Below, in pieces: positions 8,663 to 18,023 of a DNA stretch of 64,000 bases. Position 1 is the first letter of the stretch, and each line of letters opens with the position of its first letter. This DNA comes from Bacteroidales bacterium (GTDB lineage Bacteria > Bacteroidota > Bacteroidia > Bacteroidales > UBA932). Under the pieces are notes generated by a model. The model worked only from the letters and a program-made list of their open reading frames with translations. It ran no database searches and was not told the origin of the DNA. Where the stretch lies: contig SUYY01000005.1 in the NCBI GenBank assembly GCA_015060205.1, positions 1-64,000 on the forward strand, given 5' to 3'. Made by a program: the position numbers and the translations under genes.

Positions 8663-10179
8663 TATTCGAATATGTTCAGTTCTTCGTTGAATACGGGACT
8701 TTCCACGCCAAGGAAGTCGATCACACTATGGAACACATGGTAATGTCCCACCTTATCAAGATTCTTGACAGGTGTCCTGTCGGAGGTCCATACGATGAAA
8801 GGAATCTCGATCTGCTCCTTTGGTGCCATGGACATAGGCACTCCATGCATATAAAGGTTGTTTTCTCCGAGAGATTCGCCGTGGTCGGATACAAACAGAA
8901 CGCATCCTCTTCTTTCCGGGATTGAACGAAGAATCTCGATTGCCGAATGAACGAGATAGTCCGTATATATTATCGTATTGTCGTAGGCATTCATAAGTTC
9001 TTCAGGATCAGCCTTTGACATTTCCACTGTGTTGCATACGGGAGTGAATACCTCGAATTCCTCAGGATACTTCTTGTTGTATGTCGGACCGTGGCTTGTT
9101 CCGGTGTGCAGTATTATCAGTACCTTGTCCTTCCCGGAAGATTCTATCACTTCCTTGAGTCCAGTCAGAAGTATTCCGTCATATCTTCCGTCGGCCTCAG
9201 GATACATCTCCTTGAGTTTTCCTGCCTTGTAGTATTTTTCTATATGTACAGGAGGTTCACCCCAGTTACTGGTCCTCCATGTCACATCCACTCCTGTTCT
9301 GTCGAGGTAATTGGGCAAGATCTCATAAAGTTTTCCTCCAGGCTGATGTGAGAGCAACGCCTTCACTCCTGCTGTCGTATATGTTGCGGCTGCATCTGCG
9401 ACCAATGCTGTGACGCTGTCTTTCGCCATCAAAGGATTCGTTTCCTTCTCATATCCGTACAACGAGAAATTCTTCTGTCTTGCAGATTCTCCTATGATCA
9501 GAATACAGACATCCTTGCTCTGATTGCCTATAGTGGCGTCAGGAAGCGGTATTTCCTTCTGATTTCTCTTCTTCTCTCCATTGTAGAACCGTACAGTGTT
9601 GACGGTATATGACCATGGCATCAGCAGACTTCCCAGTTTGGTGGAATTGCGGTCGATCCATGGCCAGTTCTGCATATGGGCGAACGCTATCGCTATGACA
9701 ATGCCGAGAGATATGCCGATATTTGCCCCGAACCTTTTCCATGAGCCGTATTCGATCTTCTGCAGAATCAGCCATGCCGCAGGCAAGATTCCAAGAAATA
9801 CCACATACATCACAAATGCTCCTGAAAAGAATCCTGCCGCTTCCGAGAACTGGGTGTTGAATACATTGCCCATCATCTTGTCGGTAATCAGTACTTCATA
9901 CGTGTTTATGAAGTATAGGGTACCGGCGTCTATTACGAACATCAGGGCGAGCAGGCATTTTCCCACCATCCTGCATGTCCTCATCACCAGATAGTAGAAG
10001 AAATAGTTGAGTGCAAGCATGATGACTGCGAGTCCTGCTGTTATCAGGAATCCGTTCAGACCGCCTTCCGTGCTGTTCACCACGAGAGAGAAGAACGGTT
10101 TGTGGTATGCTGCAAGAGTAAATATGCTCATTACCGCGCAGGCGGTGGAGAGTTTCATCTGTCTGTTGAGAATCTTCAT
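8662..10179 (-). CDS. phosphoethanolamine transferase-like membrane sulfatase-fold enzyme
   Basis: A 505-residue protein of the EptA/CptA family. The first 170 residues hold about five membrane helices. The periplasmic alkaline-phosphatase-fold domain follows with CILIIGESARQKNFSLYGY (metal-binding Glu), the YTTAGVKALLS segment carrying the likely nucleophilic Thr, HTGTSHGPTY and FVSDHGESLGE (metal-binding Asp/His). These enzymes move phosphoethanolamine from phosphatidylethanolamine to lipid A or glycans and can change sensitivity to cationic peptides. It overlaps the PHP gene by 4 bp and the lipid kinase by 1 bp. The acceptor is not known; lipid A is the first guess. Confidence 0.88.
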   Translation of the reverse strand: MKILNRQMKLSTACAVMSIFTLAAYHKPFFSLVVNSTEGGLNGFLITAGLAVIMLALNYFFYYLVMRTCRMVGKCLLALMFVIDAGTLYFINTYEVLITDKMMGNVFNTQFSEAAGFFSGAFVMYVVFLGILPAAWLILQKIEYGSWKRFGANIGISLGIVIAIAFAHMQNWPWIDRNSTKLGSLLMPWSYTVNTVRFYNGEKKRNQKEIPLPDATIGNQSKDVCILIIGESARQKNFSLYGYEKETNPLMAKDSVTALVADAAATYTTAGVKALLSHQPGGKLYEILPNYLDRTGVDVTWRTSNWGEPPVHIEKYYKAGKLKEMYPEADGRYDGILLTGLKEVIESSGKDKVLIILHTGTSHGPTYNKKYPEEFEVFTPVCNTVEMSKADPEELMNAYDNTIIYTDYLVHSAIEILRSIPERRGCVLFVSDHGESLGENNLYMHGVPMSMAPKEQIEIPFIVWTSDRTPVKNLDKVGHYHVFHSVIDFLGVESPVFNEELNIFE

Positions 10180-11378
10180 GACCTGATAATTTTATATATG
10201 ATGTACAGGCATCCTGTGGCTATGGCAAGTGCGAGCAGGTTGAAAAGTATTGTATATATTACAGCAATCTGCTGCGGCGTGCCGTCGTATGGACTTTCGG
10301 AAACGGACGAATCATATCTTGCAAAAGGATTGGTATATATGACTTCTCCTTCAGGGAACCATGCGGTGATGCGGGCATAACTGTCGCTGTCCTTCATACG
10401 GTACTCCAGTCGGTCTGTGCCGTATCCGGCGTGAAGCGTGCTGTGATGTTGCCCTGTGACCTTTATGCTGTCCGCCATTTCCGACAGCGAGATGCAGATG
10501 CTCTCGTCCTTTAGTCCTATATCCTGTATATAAGGAAGATGACGGTTCTTCTCATATTTTACATTCCAGTCACCTTTTCCATAATCCGGAACCCTCATGG
10601 AGTAGAAACACCCTTCTTTCAGAACTGTACTTATGTCCTTGTAAGTAGCGGAAGGACAGCAAAGGAAGTTGCAGCGTACTGCAATCCTGCCGGATCTGTC
10701 AGGGTAGTGCAGGTCGTCGTTTGCCACTCCCATGCTGTAATGTCCTGCACTTAATGCCCAGTCCCAATACTGGTTCTCTGTGCTTCTTCCACTGTCCAGT
10801 TCAATCAGACGATATCCGGAAAGTCTTTCCATCATTCTTTGTGATGTTCCGCCTGTCCGGAGGGGGTGGTTGATCTGGATGATGTCTGCACCAGCGCTCA
10901 GATAGTCTATCTGAAACTGCCTCTGAAATGCAAAGACAGGCAGAAGATGGTCGAAATGCCTGACTCTGTCACATCCGAATACAAGTTTGTGATATTTGAA
11001 AAGATTGTATCCATGCTCATAGACATCCACTTGAAGTGACGTATCGAATGGATGTACGGTGAGTTCATTGTGATTGGAGAAGGTTACTATGTCATAACCG
11101 AATCTCTCTAGAGCGTTGTATACGTCGGCAGGCCAGTATTCACATTCGTTCATTATGCCTTTGACGCGGGTGTGCGTGTGGAAGTTTGCCCTTTTCCAGC
11201 AATATGCAGTGTCGAGACTTCGATAGGGGTTGTATATGTCGGGACCGGCAAAGGGATCAGGACTCCTAAAACGATAAACAGGACTGAGACTTGTAGATGC
11301 TACGGCAAATAATGCCAGTAGGATGATACAGGTGACAGTCTTGCTTATTGTCTTGAATATCTTTCGGGCAGTTCCCAT
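10176..11378 (-). CDS. membrane-anchored PHP-fold phosphoesterase-like protein
   Basis: A 400-residue protein with a signal-anchor at the N terminus (residues about 12-32) and one hydrophobic helix at the C terminus (about 370-395). Between them is a PHP-like metal-dependent domain: ANFHTHTRVKG near residue 66, TFSNHNEL near residue 100 and a later QINHP motif supply His ligands. The domain is probably periplasmic. PHP-fold enzymes are phosphoesterases, but the target here is unknown. It is locked between adk and the EptA-like gene by start/stop overlaps, so it is made with them. Function could be removal of phosphate from an envelope glycan or lipid; this is inference. Confidence 0.7.
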   Translation of the reverse strand: MGTARKIFKTISKTVTCIILLALFAVASTSLSPVYRFRSPDPFAGPDIYNPYRSLDTAYCWKRANFHTHTRVKGIMNECEYWPADVYNALERFGYDIVTFSNHNELTVHPFDTSLQVDVYEHGYNLFKYHKLVFGCDRVRHFDHLLPVFAFQRQFQIDYLSAGADIIQINHPLRTGGTSQRMMERLSGYRLIELDSGRSTENQYWDWALSAGHYSMGVANDDLHYPDRSGRIAVRCNFLCCPSATYKDISTVLKEGCFYSMRVPDYGKGDWNVKYEKNRHLPYIQDIGLKDESICISLSEMADSIKVTGQHHSTLHAGYGTDRLEYRMKDSDSYARITAWFPEGEVIYTNPFARYDSSVSESPYDGTPQQIAVIYTILFNLLALAIATGCLYIIYKIIRS

Positions 11379-11950
11379 CAGAATCTGTCCATGATTGAGA
11401 ATATGCGTCCGCGTATTTCTTCGATAGTGCCTACTCCGTCAGCCTCATGGTATTTTCCGGCCTTGTTGTAGTATTCTATAAGCGGCTCGGTCTGAGCATG
11501 ATAGGTTGCTATTCTGTTGTTGATGATATCCTCGCTGGCATCATCTGCACGACCTTCCTTAAGCGCGCGACCCTTGATGCGTTCCATGACCATTTCATCC
11601 GGAATCATGATCGATACGGTGGCGGTAACTTCCTCACCGTTCTTTTCAAGGATTCTGTCAAGCGCTTCCGCTTGAGGAAGCGTACGTGGAAATCCGTCCA
11701 GCAGGAATCCTGCAACATCCTTCACACTCTTGAATTCATTTTCAATCATGCCCTCAACGACTTCGTCAGGAACAAGATTGCCGTTCTCGATAAGTCCTTT
11801 GGCAAGCATTCCGAGTTCTGTTCCTGCTGCTATTTCCTTGCGCAGAAGCGCTCCTGTGGATATGTGGTGCAGGTTGTATTTCTCAACCATTGCTGTGGCC
11901 TGGGTGCCTTTACCTGCACCTGGAGGGCCGAATAAGATATAATATTTCAT
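11378..11950 (-). CDS. adk: adenylate kinase
   Basis: A 190-residue adenylate kinase of the short type. It has the P-loop GPPGAGKGTQA at residues 7-17, the AMP-binding region with ISTGALLR, the DGFPRT motif and a short LID (RIKGRALKEGRADD) without zinc-binding cysteines. It converts ATP plus AMP to two ADP. Its stop codon overlaps the start of the PHP gene, and it follows hpt by 18 bp, a pairing of purine salvage and adenylate balance. Confidence 0.97.
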   Translation of the reverse strand: MKYYILFGPPGAGKGTQATAMVEKYNLHHISTGALLRKEIAAGTELGMLAKGLIENGNLVPDEVVEGMIENEFKSVKDVAGFLLDGFPRTLPQAEALDRILEKNGEEVTATVSIMIPDEMVMERIKGRALKEGRADDASEDIINNRIATYHAQTEPLIEYYNKAGKYHEADGVGTIEEIRGRIFSIMDRF

Positions 11951-11968
11951 GATTTTGCCTTATCTGCA

Positions 11969-12511
11969 TTAATTGTCCAAAACATATATGTCCTTGAAGT
12001 TGCGTCCAAGTTCGTCGTAGTCCAGGCCGAATCCGACGATGAAGTCATTAGGAATCTCAATCGCGACATAGTCAATCCTGATGTCTTTTGTATATGACTC
12101 CGGCTTCATCAGAAGAGTACATACATATGATTCGGTTGCGCCAGCCTCTGCAAGAATCTTTTTGAGTTCTACAATAGTATTGCCGGTGTCTACAATGTCT
12201 TCGACGATAATCACTCTTCTTCCTGTTATGTCTGCTGTAAGTCCAAGTGCCTGTTTGACTTTTCCTGTAGAACTGGTTCCGTCGTATGATGTGAGTTTTG
12301 TCGATACGATCTGGCAGTTGAAGTCGAGTCTCTTCATGAGTTCTGCCATGAACATGATGGAACCGTTGAGTACGCAGAGCAGAATCGGAACGTCTTCGCA
12401 TCCCTTGAAGTCGGAGTTGATCTTCTCTGCCATGTTGTCAATAGCCTCTGAAATCCTTTCGTACGGAATGGAAATCCTGAATGTCTTGTCTTTCAGTGTT
12501 ATCTTTTTCAT
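11969..12511 (-). CDS. hpt: hypoxanthine phosphoribosyltransferase
   Basis: A 180-residue phosphoribosyltransferase. The PRPP loop VIIVEDIVDTGNT lies near residue 100 and a base-binding segment DFIVGFGLDYDE near the end. It makes IMP and GMP from hypoxanthine or guanine and PRPP. An upstream in-frame ATG at 12553 would add 14 residues (MFLAKFVGCYKRFL) that do not fit the family, and the promoter -7 element at 12535-12542 lies inside that extension, so the start at 12511 was chosen. It is the first gene of the minus-strand run down to 6119. Confidence 0.95.
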   Translation of the reverse strand: MKKITLKDKTFRISIPYERISEAIDNMAEKINSDFKGCEDVPILLCVLNGSIMFMAELMKRLDFNCQIVSTKLTSYDGTSSTGKVKQALGLTADITGRRVIIVEDIVDTGNTIVELKKILAEAGATESYVCTLLMKPESYTKDIRIDYVAIEIPNDFIVGFGLDYDELGRNFKDIYVLDN

Positions 12512-12534
12512 GAGAAAACGTTTATAACATCCCA

Positions 12535-12542
12535 CAAATTTA
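12535..12542 (-). promoter_or_regulatory. Bacteroidetes -7 element of hpt
   Basis: Minus-strand TAAATTTG fits the TAnnTTTG consensus and would start transcription near 12528, just upstream of the hpt ATG at 12511. A clear -33 TTTG at the right distance was not seen. Confidence 0.5.
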
Positions 12543-12615
12543 GCCAAAAACATAAAAAAAAGAAATTAGTTGCGTTGTTTTTCTCAAAAACAACAAAAGT
12601 TTTTATACTCTCCCA

Positions 12616-12623
12616 TATTTTTG
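12616..12623 (+). promoter_or_regulatory. Bacteroidetes -7 element of the HHH-domain gene
   Basis: Plus-strand TATTTTTG fits TAnnTTTG, 18 bp before the chosen ATG at 12642. A GGAGG sequence sits directly against that ATG. The element favours the 12642 start over the longer frame beginning at 12570. Confidence 0.45.
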
Positions 12624-12641
12624 ACGAAAAGTTGTGGAGGT

Positions 12642-14366
12642 ATGGGGCTGAAATCAGTATTGTCGGCATTGGCTATGACCATCCTGTCATTGTCGGCACT
12701 GGCGGAAAATGAAGAGGAAATCATCTTGAGGGTGACAGGAGCGGCAAGAGTTGAAGATGTTGACCAGCAGGAGTGGGACCGCTTGGTGCAGATACTTCAC
12801 GACCCTATTGAAATCAACCGTTCCGGACGAGATGAACTCCTTTCAAGCGGGTTGTTTACCTCCTTCCAGATAGCATCCCTGCAGGATTATATCCTGAGAC
12901 ACGGTCCTGTCATGTCATTTACTGAACTGTCTTTGGTGGATGGCTTTTCTTCCAACTGCGTGGAGTGTCTTAGGGCCTTTCTTTCCTTGGCGACCCATGA
13001 TGCAGGTGCTTTGCCTCCTTCTGCACGAGGACTGAAGGGAGAGTGTTCTGCACGATCTGCATTCAAACATGACAAGGAAAGATCCGGCAGGTGGGAATAT
13101 GCAATGCGTGGAAGATTATCGATAGATGCCATATCCTTATCCTTTTCATGCTCAAGAGAATATGATGCGCAGAACTTCTGGCCTTCTTTGTATTCTGCAA
13201 ATCTACTCTGGCGTCATCGCTCGGGAACCCTCATCGCGGGAGATTTCAATGCCCGTTTCGGACAGGGACTCTGCCTGTGGAACACCGCGACATTCTCATC
13301 TCTTTCTTCTCCTTCATATTTCATGAAAAGGTCCTCAGGTCTGTCTCCCACTTTTTCATTCAAGGGGAGCACTGCATATACAGGGCTTGCAGGTGATATC
13401 GCTTCAGGCCGATGGAAGGTTTCGTTCATGCTTCATTCGCCTGACCTGAAGAAAACAGGTCATCCCGGATGGTCATTCAATCTGCAGCCTGCTGTCAATC
13501 TCACGAGGTATTTCGATTGCGGACATGCCGGACTCACACATGTCGCCTCATTTTCAGATGTCGTTTCCGCAGATTTCAGAATACCTGTAATGAAAACTTC
13601 CTCCGATTTTGCCTTTTGTCTTTCAGGCGTCAATCTCTTCGGTGAGGTTCTGTACGATTGGATAGCGGCCAAGACCTGTTTTCTGACAGGTCTGGAGGCG
13701 GATGTGGGAGAGAATGTGTGCATGGCCTCCCAGATCAGATATCTTCCTCTTTCCGATGAGTATGGTACCTCGCTGTCAGGAGAATTGACCTGCAGAAACC
13801 ATCATGCAGTATTCTCTGCAGACCTTCTGTATCATCCTTCTGGAAAATCATTGACTCAGACCAAGGCCATTCAATGTAAATTTCAGGCAACATGGAAGTG
13901 GAAGATATGCGATATGCTTGATTCTCATGTGAGACTGAACGAGCGTATCAGGACCTGGGGATGCCGTTGCAGGACCGATGCCAGGTTGGATCTTGCTCTG
14001 GACCTTGAGCCATGGACAATAAACTCACGTCTGAATATACTCAACAGCAGGGATTGGGGCTACCTGGCATATCTTGAAGGATCATATTCCATAGGCAAGG
14101 CATTCAAGGCATATCTACGCCAGGGAATATTCTTTGTCGATGAATGGGATGACAGGATATATGTATATGAACGGGATGCACCGGGAAACTTCAATGTGCC
14201 GGCATTTTACGGAAGGGGAGTGTGGACATCCGGCTATCTCACATGGCGTTTCCACAAATCCGGAAATCTATGTTTCAGGGCATCCTATGTTTCATATATA
14301 TTAATGAGTCCGGGTGCAAAGGACGACAAGTTGGAGTTGAAGATCCAGTTGTCCCTACATTTTTGA
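12642..14366 (+). CDS. exported helix-hairpin-helix protein, unknown function
   Basis: About 574 residues. An N-terminal signal peptide (LKSVLSALAMTILSLSALA) is followed by a helix-hairpin-helix-like region (residues about 45-105: PIEINRSGRDELLSSGLF then a second repeat ending SFTELSLVDGF), and then about 430 residues rich in aromatic, beta-strand-like segments that look like an outer-membrane barrel. Bacteroidetes encode many such HHH plus barrel-like proteins with no assigned role. The start at ATG 12642 gives a proper signal peptide and follows a promoter element; the 24-residue extension to 12570 does not. Its last 12 bases overlap the transglycosylase gene tail to tail. Confidence 0.75.
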   Translation: MGLKSVLSALAMTILSLSALAENEEEIILRVTGAARVEDVDQQEWDRLVQILHDPIEINRSGRDELLSSGLFTSFQIASLQDYILRHGPVMSFTELSLVDGFSSNCVECLRAFLSLATHDAGALPPSARGLKGECSARSAFKHDKERSGRWEYAMRGRLSIDAISLSFSCSREYDAQNFWPSLYSANLLWRHRSGTLIAGDFNARFGQGLCLWNTATFSSLSSPSYFMKRSSGLSPTFSFKGSTAYTGLAGDIASGRWKVSFMLHSPDLKKTGHPGWSFNLQPAVNLTRYFDCGHAGLTHVASFSDVVSADFRIPVMKTSSDFAFCLSGVNLFGEVLYDWIAAKTCFLTGLEADVGENVCMASQIRYLPLSDEYGTSLSGELTCRNHHAVFSADLLYHPSGKSLTQTKAIQCKFQATWKWKICDMLDSHVRLNERIRTWGCRCRTDARLDLALDLEPWTINSRLNILNSRDWGYLAYLEGSYSIGKAFKAYLRQGIFFVDEWDDRIYVYERDAPGNFNVPAFYGRGVWTSGYLTWRFHKSGNLCFRASYVSYILMSPGAKDDKLELKIQLSLHF

Positions 14367-16049
14367 AGGAATCTTTATCTTCATTCCAGGACGGATTTTT
14401 GAACTGTCTATTCCGTTGAAATCCATGATGTTCTGTGCACTTACCCCAGGGTAATTCTTTGCTATGCTGTAGAATGAATCGCCGCTCTTTACGGTATATA
14501 TTGTGTATTCACCGTCAGAAGATGTCTGTATCGGAGCCTTCGGTGCAGAAGATTTCGCTGCCGGATTTGCTTCAGATGTGCTCTGAGTGCCGGCGGCAGG
14601 TTTCTGTGAACTTGCGGCTGGCGCTTTGCCACCGCGGTAGATTATAAGTCTCTGACCTACGCGGATGTTGTTGCTCTTGAGATTGTTCCATCTCTTGATC
14701 TGATTCACGCTTACCCTGTACTTCGTGGCGATACGGCCAAGATAGTCACCGTTCTTTACCCTGTATACGATCCTTTCCCCGTCACCGCCGTCCTTGATCT
14801 TCTTGATTGTGGTCGGATTGAAGTATATGTCTGCCTTATGGGTATAAAGCGAATCCTCACAGTCGATGAATGCCCCTGAATATGTGTAAGGAATGCGGAG
14901 AATGTATTCGCGTTCGTTGCCGGGTATTATCTCATGCTTGTACTGAGGATTGAGGTTCTTCAGTTCTTCGAGAGGCGCTCCTGTCAGTTCGCTTACCTGC
15001 TTGAGGTGAAGCATCTTGTTTATGTGGAATGTGTCCACAACAGGAGGCATCTGTATCGTTTCCGGCTTGATGCCGTGCTCTTTGTGGAATTTCAAGGTAT
15101 ACAATGCTCCCACAAATGCCGGTCCGTATCCTCTTGTCTCCCTTGGAAGGAACGGCCACAGGTCCCAGAATTTCCTGCTTCCGCTTCTTCTGATGGCCTT
15201 GTTTACATTTCCTGCTCCGCAGTTGTAGGATGCAATGGCGAGATTCCAGTCTCCGAATATCTCGTAGGCATCCTGCAGATATCTTGCTGCAGCGTCTGCT
15301 GACTTTACAGGATCGAGCCTTTCATCTACGAACGAATCTATATGAAGTCCGTACATTTTTGCTGTCTGATACATGAACTGCCACATTCCTTTGGCACCTG
15401 CCCGTGAGACGGCAAGTGGGTTGAGTGCAGATTCGATCACAGCCATTGCCTTCAGTTCTTCAGGCAGGCCATATCTGTCAAAGGTCTCCTGGAAGATAGG
15501 CATGTAATATTCGGACAGTCCGAGAATCTTTCCCATCGTTGCGGGCATCTTTTCTGAATATCTGATGATGTAGTTCTTTACGATGTCGTTGTATGGGAGG
15601 GTGATGAATGAGTTCATCTGGTTTATCCTCTGTATATAAACGGAATCGGGTACGTCGGACGAGAATGACAACGTGTCCATCCCTTCCATGTCAAGAGATT
15701 CTTCCGATACGAGTTTCTGGGCATACCAGATGTTCAGAAGGCTGTCAGACACTTCTGCGGTATATATGATTTCTGCGGTTTCCGTATCTTCCTGCCCACC
15801 CTCGTAATAGTTCAGGAGTTCATTGGCAATGCTGTCTGTTCTGCGAAGTTCCTCCTGATATTTGAGTATTTCAGCCTTCAGCGAGTCGAGTTCCGCTTTC
15901 AGAAGTGCATTTTCCGTCTTCAGCCTGACCTTTTTCCCCGAGTCCTTCCTTTCTGCGGCATTCGCCTGCGCTATTGATGAAAGAGCAATAAAAGCAGCCG
16001 CTGATGCGACTGCAATGATTCTGTATATTTTCATGTTCTGTGTCTTCAA
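14355..16049 (-). CDS. MltD-like lytic murein transglycosylase with two LysM domains
   Basis: A 564-residue exported protein. It has a signal peptide (to about residue 31), a coiled coil (about 35-75), a transglycosylase SLT domain (about 175-300, catalytic Glu in AVIESALNPLAVS, then GAKGMWQFMYQTAKMYGL and NCGAGNVNKAIRR) and two C-terminal LysM repeats (YRVKNGDYLGRIA and YTVKSGDSFYSIA), separated by a Pro/Ala/Ser linker. It cleaves the glycan strand of peptidoglycan with formation of 1,6-anhydro ends while LysM holds the wall. It is 3 bp from the DUF5683 gene upstream and likely co-transcribed with parA and parB. Confidence 0.93.
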   Translation of the reverse strand: MKTQNMKIYRIIAVASAAAFIALSSIAQANAAERKDSGKKVRLKTENALLKAELDSLKAEILKYQEELRRTDSIANELLNYYEGGQEDTETAEIIYTAEVSDSLLNIWYAQKLVSEESLDMEGMDTLSFSSDVPDSVYIQRINQMNSFITLPYNDIVKNYIIRYSEKMPATMGKILGLSEYYMPIFQETFDRYGLPEELKAMAVIESALNPLAVSRAGAKGMWQFMYQTAKMYGLHIDSFVDERLDPVKSADAAARYLQDAYEIFGDWNLAIASYNCGAGNVNKAIRRSGSRKFWDLWPFLPRETRGYGPAFVGALYTLKFHKEHGIKPETIQMPPVVDTFHINKMLHLKQVSELTGAPLEELKNLNPQYKHEIIPGNEREYILRIPYTYSGAFIDCEDSLYTHKADIYFNPTTIKKIKDGGDGERIVYRVKNGDYLGRIATKYRVSVNQIKRWNNLKSNNIRVGQRLIIYRGGKAPAASSQKPAAGTQSTSEANPAAKSSAPKAPIQTSSDGEYTIYTVKSGDSFYSIAKNYPGVSAQNIMDFNGIDSSKIRPGMKIKIPSKM

Positions 16050-16052
16050 ATC

Positions 16053-17072
16053 TTAAAAAGTTATTCCCAGCCTGAGTCCCAGTGCATTCTGACCGTTAAA
16101 ACCGGTGTAGCCATGCATCGCATAGGCGTTGTTCGGCGGAATGACAGCAGGTTCTATATTCATGGTTATGTCATCATCCACTTGGAAATCATGCATGTAG
16201 GCGAATACGTTGGCGTCAATGACCTGCAGTACGTAGAAAGCCACGGTAGCAACTATGGAATAATCCCTGTATCGTCTATATACGTCCCTGTACCATTTTG
16301 CGGTTTCTCCGGAAATCGGCACCTCGCTTGATATGGTAGGGTCAGGGTTGGTTGCCTCATTATGTATTCTCTTGAATCTTACATAATTTGTATTGTATGT
16401 GGTGAGGAAATGTACTGATCCGAGAAGGCATCCCCAGTAGATGGGAACCTTGAAAAGTTCTCCATTATATATCTGTCCCAGACCGGGGAGCAGCAGTGAA
16501 TACAGGGTCGCTCTGCCAGGGTCAGGGTTCTTTTCACTCTGATAACAGATCACGCCGTCCAGAAGCGTACCCCAATACACCAGGCCGGCTCCGACCATAA
16601 GCCATGTACCGGTAGTCTTTGACTTTGTGTCGACGACAGGTGCTGTAAACGGGTATTCATATCCGTTGGCAGTCTCGAAGGCGGTCTTTTTTGCCATGAA
16701 ACTGTCGTAGGCCTTCTGAGTCTTGCTGTACTTGTGCAGATAATATCCTCCGGTACCTGCAAGTGCTCCGATACCTCCGTATACGATGGGGAGTTTCCAA
16801 TAGTCCTTGTTGTATATCTGGGATGCACCTATGAAGATAGTGGAACCTGCTGTCATGGTTCCTGCCTTGATGGTGTTCTTATGGGCGAGTCCTCCGAAGA
16901 ATTCCTTAAAGGAGAACATCTTGGCCACTGTGTCTGTCCTTGAAGTTGAATCTGTGGCCTCGTTGTAATTCTGTGTGAAAGCCCCTTCCTTGAACTGTGC
17001 ATCACTGCGTTGTGCAAAGAAGATCAGGCAGAAGGCCACTGCTATGATATATTTTGTAACTGCTTTAGTCAT
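16053..17072 (-). CDS. DUF5683-family membrane protein
   Basis: About 339 residues, start set at ATG 17072 because the longer frame would begin before the parB stop at 17089. A signal peptide (KYIIAVAFCLIFFAQRSDA) leads to several hydrophobic segments and a conserved core LLLPGLGQIYNGELFKVPIYWG typical of the DUF5683 domain (shortened here to its recognisable part). Its function is not known. In Bacteroidetes the gene is commonly found directly after parA-parB and before an MltD-like gene, exactly as here, hinting at a link between chromosome segregation and the envelope. That is a context inference. Confidence 0.8.
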   Translation of the reverse strand: MTKAVTKYIIAVAFCLIFFAQRSDAQFKEGAFTQNYNEATDSTSRTDTVAKMFSFKEFFGGLAHKNTIKAGTMTAGSTIFIGASQIYNKDYWKLPIVYGGIGALAGTGGYYLHKYSKTQKAYDSFMAKKTAFETANGYEYPFTAPVVDTKSKTTGTWLMVGAGLVYWGTLLDGVICYQSEKNPDPGRATLYSLLLPGLGQIYNGELFKVPIYWGCLLGSVHFLTTYNTNYVRFKRIHNEATNPDPTISSEVPISGETAKWYRDVYRRYRDYSIVATVAFYVLQVIDANVFAYMHDFQVDDDITMNIEPAVIPPNNAYAMHGYTGFNGQNALGLRLGITF

Positions 17073-17088
17073 ATGGCGGCGGAGAGGA

Positions 17089-18018
17089 TTAGAATTTGGA
17101 TTCTTCAAGAGCCTTGAGAAACTTCTGCACCTCTTCATCAGAACTGAAATGTATCGTCATCGATCCCTTTCCGCTGTTCGTGCGTTTTACACTTATGCTG
17201 TTTTCGAAATATTTTCCTACGATCTCCAGAACACGGAAATACTCGTCAGGAAGGTCCTGCTGCCTGGACGCGGCAGGCTTTCTCTCTTCAGTGAGTTTTC
17301 TGAGTCTGTCTTCAAGTTGTCTCACCGACAGGTCTTCCCTTATTACAAAGTCGCAAAGCGCCTCCTGCAGAGCAGGATCGTCCACACCGAGAAGAACCTT
17401 GGCATGGCCTACGCTCAGTATGCCTGCCTTGAGGTCATGCTGTATCTTTGCCGGCAGTTTAAGGAGCCTGAGGTAATTGGTAACAGATGCTCTTTTCTTT
17501 CCTACTCTGAAGGCCATCTGTTCCTGAGTCAGGTTACATTCCTCGATAAGTCTCTGATAACTCATGGCAACTTCGATAGGGTCCAGATTCTCTCTCTGGA
17601 TATTCTCGACTATTGCCATTTCCAGCATACCCTGGTCGTTGGTGTCGCGGATATATGCCGGAATCATCTCCATGCCGGTGAGCCTGCTCGCCCTGAAACG
17701 GCGCTCACCACTGATTATCTGGTATCTTCCGGAAACGGTCTTTCTGACAGTTATAGGCTGTATGAGTCCCAGAGTCCTGATTGAATCCGCAAGTTCATCC
17801 AAAGCCTCCTGATTGAAGTTCATTCGAGGCTGATAGGGGTTCGGCTCGATCATGTCGACAGGAATACGGAGAATATCTGCCGATGCCTTCTCCGGCTTAT
17901 CGTCAGTCACAACTTCCTTGTTTACATAATCTACAGGCTTGCGGATGGTGCTGAGATCGGTGTCACCTCCGAGCAGGGCACTCAGACCCTTTCCTAATCC
18001 TCTCTGCTGTTTGCTCAT
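17089..18018 (-). CDS. parB: chromosome partitioning protein ParB
   Basis: A 309-residue ParB. It has the N-terminal box near residue 50 (PVDMIEPNPYQPR), the CTPase/clamp segment ISGERRFRASRLTG, a helix-turn-helix region (LTQEQMAFRVGKKRASVTNYLRLL) and a C-terminal dimerisation domain. It loads at parS sites and spreads as a CTP-gated clamp. It starts 5 bp after parA. I did not find a clear parS palindrome in this window by eye. Confidence 0.96.
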   Translation of the reverse strand: MSKQQRGLGKGLSALLGGDTDLSTIRKPVDYVNKEVVTDDKPEKASADILRIPVDMIEPNPYQPRMNFNQEALDELADSIRTLGLIQPITVRKTVSGRYQIISGERRFRASRLTGMEMIPAYIRDTNDQGMLEMAIVENIQRENLDPIEVAMSYQRLIEECNLTQEQMAFRVGKKRASVTNYLRLLKLPAKIQHDLKAGILSVGHAKVLLGVDDPALQEALCDFVIREDLSVRQLEDRLRKLTEERKPAASRQQDLPDEYFRVLEIVGKYFENSISVKRTNSGKGSMTIHFSSDEEVQKFLKALEESKF

Positions 18019-18023
18019 TTCTG

